From: Manihot esculenta
Lineage: Eukaryota > Streptophyta > Magnoliopsida > Malpighiales > Euphorbiaceae
NCBI RefSeq assembly: GCF_001659605.2
Contig: NC_035162.2
Coordinates: 29,516,153 to 29,580,152 of the forward strand
Direction: 5' to 3'
DNA length: 64,000 nucleotides
The notes beneath the pieces were generated by a model that did no database searches, had not been told where the DNA came from, and was given only the letters and a program-made list of their open reading frames with translations. Shown piece after piece: positions 59,411-64,000 of this stretch. A program made the position numbers and the translations under genes. Positions within the stretch are counted from its first letter, which is position 1. Every line of letters starts with the position of its first letter.

Positions 59411-60717
59411 TAATGGGTGTTGAATCCACCAAAATAAATCATGCTCTTTCAAATAAATATAAAATATAGATATAATGAGTAGAGTCAAATCCATAGAGAT
59501 CGGTGCAATCTCATTCCTTGATAAAAATATACCAAAATAAATAAAATATAAAATGAGTTTTGAATTGAAGGAATTTAACTAAACTAAACAAAAAGAGTAA
59601 ACTATTTGAGTAACAGGTAAATAAAGTGATTAACCAAATTAAGAAAAAACATCTAGCTTTAGGAATACTGCGGTATTAGTTCTCATGATTGATCACATAT
59701 ACAAATGTTTCCAAATTAATTTCTAGTCAGCCAGTTATAGTCCTTGATATAGTCTAACGATCTAATCTTTCCGTCTCTTAGATATTAGACTAGCAAATAT
59801 TAACTCACTAACTAGCCTATAATTAACAAATAAACTCATATGATCAGCTTTATGAGACTTAATTGCTAATAACAGTAGAAATTAGGAAGACCTAATTCTA
59901 ACCAAGAAGCTCACACCAACGACTAATGAAATTAGAATATGTTATTTCGCAATAAATAATATTATTTATCATAAGTATCAAATCACTAAGTGATTACAGA
60001 CTTAATAAATTTAAATAGTTATATATTATTCACTCAGTTGAATAATTGGCCAGATTAAATCAATTAAATAAATAATAATCTCAAATATATAGGAATAACA
60101 TAGAAATAAAAAAATAAAGATGGATAATTAAGATTCATCCAATCTCATAATCCTTACGAATTATACCTCGAAAATCCTTAGCTAGATAAAATAAATTAGC
60201 TACAGGAGTACATGGTCTGAACAGAAGGAAAAATATTGCAGCAACTAATGTAAACTGATCAAAAAGTGTTTAGCTTAAAGAGTCTTCCCATTTTAAAGGG
60301 TTTCTTCCTAATTTAAAGAGAAATAAAGAAAAATTTAAAGAGAAGTAATGATCTCAAAATATTCTTTTCTTCCTAAAATCATATATGAAAGTAAACTTCT
60401 TAAATAGTCATCTGTAGACTGTTAAAAGATAGATTTGGAAATCTTTTGGCTCTACAAAAGCCATGCCCAAGGATTGCATTATGGCTCATTCACTTCTCAG
60501 TGTAAGGATTCTAGTGTAAAGTGTACCTACAACGTGAAGTGTGCCCACAACTTGATCCACGAATCTCTTTTTTTTTAAAAGAAAATTTAAAATAGGGCTT
60601 TTCTTTCTGGAGAGAACAAAATCTATCAAAATCACAAAATCAGCAACAATTAGCATAATCGAATCCAATAGCATAAGTAAAAATATGGGCTAAATAAACA
60701 TAATTTACACTCTATCA
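59411..60717 (-). repeat. Solo LTR, Athila-like but divergent
   Basis: On the minus strand it begins TGATAGAGTGTAAATTA, like the TGACAGAG of the other Athila LTRs, and the TAAGTTTC/GATTACAGACT context near 59990 parallels 4885-4900. It is flanked by TCTAA at 59406-59410 and 60718-60722, a perfect 5-bp duplication. The 3' terminus then reads CCCATTA rather than ending in CA, so either the end has mutated or the duplication is one of several readings. Confidence 0.5.
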
Positions 60718-60789
60718 TCTAACAATTTAGTCTTATTCTTAACACAATACTTCAATTCAAATTAAGACAATATTTAAAGCTTAGTATAT

Positions 60790-61250
60790 GTTCACCAACT
60801 CCCCATATAATACTAACCAAGCAAACATTTTAATACGTTGTGGCAAATGGAGTGTCTAGAATCGATGATAGTGAGGGAGTTATAGATAGAGATATGTCCA
60901 CACAAGCCAAATTGTAAGCAGACTTAACTGTAAAATAACCATGTTTTATTCCTTTCCATGCCAATTAGTCCACCTCAATAATATCATAGGACAAAAACAA
61001 ATATTTCAACTTTGAGGAAACTGCCTTTGGACGAAATGAGGGAATAAGATCCCACTTCCAAGTATCTCCATCCCAAAATTGACTGACAATATAATACCGC
61101 AGCAGAAAAGGAATAATTTATAGTAAAAACTCATTCAAAGGAACATCAAGCTAGATATCACCCCAAAGCTTGTCATTGTGCCATTAAAAATGGCTTTGGA
61201 CAAGTCCTTTTGAAGCAAAGGGGCACTTTTTATGATGCCACACTAGAATA
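60790..61250 (-). pseudogene. LINE-type reverse transcriptase zinc-binding region, fragment
   Basis: The minus strand reads LPQRIKMFAWLVLYG at about 60842-60797, the hallmark of the zf-RVT region at the C-terminus of plant LINE ORF2. Upstream of it are WHGKE and LGSGILFPHF-like pieces interrupted by stops. It is a 5'-truncated, decayed L1-type copy or a fragment of one. Confidence 0.5.
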
Positions 61251-62100
61251 AGGAAATATTAGACTTATCCACAAGCAAATTAACATCACATCTCTCATAA
61301 TAATATTTGGCACATAAAATAACTATAATCACATAAATGATAATAAAATTATATAATTATTTAATTTAAATAATTATATCTATAAAATTGCTACTAGAAA
61401 AATAGAATAATTAAAACATTATAAATATATATTTTAAAAATTACAAAAATAGGTAATTTATTTAGTAAAAATAGATTTTAAAAATGGAATAGTTTCAAGC
61501 TACTTTTCGAACCATATTACATAAATATTTCGCCCAAAAACCATGAACAAAACTTTCTCAAATCATCAATTTTAATCATTCAATTAACTCAATAGATCGA
61601 AAATATTTAAAAAAATTATCCAATCAACTATTAAATATGTAAATACAAATCAAATATAAATATGCATATCCAAACAAAAACTCAAATATCCACACATCAA
61701 ATATAGAACCCATTAGTTATTTTGCTTAAAACTTCTACATCTAAACATTCAACAAAATAAAAATAAGAAAAATAAAGTAATGGACAAATAAATGTAATAA
61801 TTTTTTCACTTAAAAATATAGCTACCACTTTTTTTCGCTAAACCGTCTACCACTTTTCGTCGATAAACCATCGGTAATTTAATTATTTGTATTTTAAATG
61901 GTTGTAAGTGGTTGATAATTTACTTTAACAACCACCTTTTAGATAATTTAGTGGATAAATTTCACCGTGTCTTTCGCTAGTCAAAGAAGAGTTTTTAAAG
62001 AGGTATACAAGTAATAAACCTGGATTTAAATAATATAGCGAATTACATAAAATTCTGAATTAAACTTGGACTTAGATGTTGGTATCTTTTTGAGCCAAAC
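61251..62100. other. AT-rich spacer, no gene seen
   Basis: A/T-rich DNA with short inverted pieces (ACCACTTTT-CGNCGATAAACC near 61826-61872 appears twice in slightly different form). No coding signal. Confidence 0.4.
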
Positions 62101-62109
62101 CTGTGAATG

Positions 62110-62420
62110 TTGACGGAAATACTCAGCACAACATGAAGTTGTTGATATCTTGAAGCTGCATGGTCGTCCTAAAGATCACCAGGTAACTTTTGGAATCTAT
62201 TGTTTCATCATATTTGTCCAAACTTGGCAGCTTGAACTTAGTTGGAAAAGTATCTACTAAGATCTCTTTTGACAGGAGCGAGGTATTTTCTAGGTTATAG
62301 TCCTCTTCCTGCTCCTTCTGGTACCTTTGCACGACCTAAACTAGCTTCCAGTCAACGTTCTTTGGAGCCTCATCCTATGACTCTTCATCCTCCAGTTTGG
62401 CCTTCCCTTTAAACTACACT
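62110..62420 (-). pseudogene. Tat-type gag fragment
   Basis: The minus strand carries ILVDTFPTKFKLPSLDKYDE and TTMQLQDINNFMLC, matching the gag block at 13360-13500 of the Tat-like element. It stops abruptly at both ends and is in opposite orientation to the neighbouring LTR. Confidence 0.7.
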
Positions 62421-62640
62421 TGGATCGCTTTTATCCAAGTCCTTGGGGTATCAATGGAAGCATCCTCCTTTATCCTGGGAGCCATAAATAATGCCTCCCC
62501 CTAAACTTTGTATTGCTCGAGAGTAACTTGCAACCTTTTGATGTATTGGAGCATTTGCTCATTGTTCAGATTTTTAAGATGGCCTATGAATTAACACAAA
62601 CCACCAGATTGAAGGTGATATAAGATTCAGGTTATATTAC

Positions 62641-63166
62641 TGATATTATACAATAATTGCCCAAAGAATGCTATATGCTAGTACTCGAAAACATGATCAT
62701 GTGGCAAGAGTCTAATCAAATGATGCTCAGTCCTCCCGAGATCCAGACACTTCAGGTCGGTCTCAGTTCGACTCTTCGTCAAGACTCGCCCTCTCCTGGA
62801 GAGGTCGAGTTTTCACAAAAAGTTACTATTAGAGGCTACAATCCAGCAAACTCCCTTTTACACCTATAATTATGAAATCTCTGACCAATTAGTCGGCAAG
62901 ATCCTTTATCAACGAGTTGGCTATATCATTGCCAGATTTCTAGAAAATACTATAATTAGCTTCATTCTCTTATATTATAAAAGCCAATAATCACAGAGAC
63001 AAAGGTATGCAATTCTTTCACTACTCTTGAGTTCTAAGTAATTCTTTGTACTCACTCCATTCTCCAGTTTATTGACTTAAGTGCCGGAGTGGCTGCCATA
63101 GGCGCCAACTACCTCACTTTCTCTTCTTACAGATTTAACCAAGCACAACTCTACTTTTCGGTTACA
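62641..63166 (+). repeat. LTR of a second Tat-like element
   Basis: TGATATTATACAATAATTGC to CTTTTCGGTTACA, 526 bp, homologous with 12325-12837 and 25740-26270 (ATCACAGAGACAAAGGTA, GCCGGAGTGGCTGCC). A TATAAAAG at 62976-62983 is the likely promoter box. Confidence 0.72.
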
Positions 63167-63279
63167 TCATTTAGTTTCATTGTTGAAAAATCCATTGAAT
63201 TTTCTTTGTTCATTTGGACTAAACCGGTCTCTTATCCCCTTTCTCTTACAAAGAAATCTTTCATTTTCTCTCTCTTGAA

Positions 63280-64000
63280 ATGGTCGGCGATTCACAAACT
63301 GCTGCTAAGGTTACTACCAATAAGGGCAAGTGCAAACTTCACCAGGTGGTTAGAGGTAAAAATGAAGAGGCTGATTTTCTGGCCAAAATAGCGACGATAG
63401 AGGAAGGAGAATTGTGGATGATACTCGTGTACAAGTTTTTGACACAGGATGATCTGCTGATCGATGAATGGTCAGCTAAACAAGTAATAAAGAAATCTTC
63501 TAAATATGCACTAATTAATGGTCGGTTATACAGGAGATTCTCAACTCAATTGTGGTTGCAATACATAATGGAAGATGACGGCCGAGAAATCCTTAAAGAC
63601 ATTCATAAAGGTAATCCTGGAAATCAGGAAGGAGCTCGGACGATTGTCTGGAAAACATTCAAACAAAGATACTACTGGCCTATGATAATGCAAGATGCAA
63701 AAGAGTTTGTCCAGAGGTGTCATTGATGTCAAGCGCATGCAAGCACCCCGAGATCTCAGGAAGTTCTAATGAAATATAATTTAGCAGTAAAACCAGGTCA
63801 CGTGTCTTTAATGTGAGAGACTCAATCCTTAAAAGATTATAACAATCCTCGAGTCTAGTAAGTTCGGCGAAAACTGGAAATGGCTATTTAGGGTCCCGAA
63901 GGTTAATCATCCAGTGTCTTATAATCTGGCCAAGTTAGATGGCCCAGTCATTCCCAACTCTGGAAATATTTGAGAAAATTTTATCAATAGCAGTTAACGA
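63280..64000 (+). pseudogene. Tat-like element internal region: gag start fused to RNase H/integrase remnant, right end beyond window
   Basis: ATG 63280 starts a gag-like N-terminus (MVGDSQTAAKVTTNKGK, compare MASSLRAAANIAINEG at 12952). After about 18 residues it passes without a break into the end of RNase H (GKNEEADFLAKIATIEEGE) and the integrase zinc finger (ALINGRLYRRFS, RYYWPMIMQDAKEFVQRCH). A TGA at 63724-63726 lies between the two finger cysteines (CH*CQAHA). After 63780 the DDE core is absent and the text joins the post-integrase region (AKLDGPVIP near 63920), as at 14470. It is an internal-deletion derivative. Confidence 0.7.

Overview
The window is nuclear DNA of a flowering plant, most likely a eudicot. 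It is a TE-dense, AT-rich region holding one conserved host gene: an intron-containing gene on the minus strand for the beta subunit of translation initiation factor eIF2, with coding exons between 28114 and 33712. Almost everything else is nested LTR retrotransposons and one Mutator-like DNA transposon. I cannot fix the species from sequence alone.

Layout. (1) 1-4415: the 5' end of a minus-strand Tekay/Del-type Ty3-gypsy chromovirus, here called Tekay-B. Its 2.2-kb LTR, tRNA-iMet primer site and a fully open gag-protease frame run off the left edge. It abuts a fragment of an older Athila-like LTR (4416 to about 5870). (2) 5880-12324: unassigned AT-rich DNA plus a decayed antisense gypsy RNase H-integrase remnant (about 9100-11340). 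(3) 12325-26270: a Tat-lineage element with about 0.5-kb LTRs, decayed gag, an array of about 80-bp repeats and a long antisense ORF, but no RT or integrase core. A 7.7-kb MULE (17338-25027, 9-bp target duplication, long TIRs, decayed MURA transposase) sits inside its antisense ORF. A solo Tekay LTR (22723-24829, 5-bp duplication GTAAC) sits inside the right TIR of that MULE. (4) 26271-36064: the eIF2-beta gene and its flanks. (5) 36065-57336: a plus-strand Tekay element (Tekay-A) with a broken gag-pol. Its 5' LTR carries two later insertions: an opposite-strand solo Tekay LTR (37093-39341, duplication GCCGA) and a complete young Athila-lineage element (39445-48614, duplication CCTTC, LTRs differing at four sites by eye). 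(6) 57337-64000: decayed Ogre/Tat-like leader, a solo LTR (59411-60717), a LINE fragment, a Tat gag fragment and a second internally deleted Tat element running off the right edge.

Three observations stand out. The young Athila-lineage element has a 1102-codon frame that joins protease directly to integrase with no reverse transcriptase or RNase H, and at that place carries a 24-bp repeat with the same TTCGGCCGCCGAA core that fills the Tekay LTRs. The Tekay LTRs carry arrays of this 13-bp palindrome, which contains GCCGCC, just upstream of their TATA boxes. All five Tekay LTRs also keep a strong splice donor, and both internal regions keep a splice acceptor about 9 nt before the gag ATG, which predicts a leader intron that removes the primer-binding site.
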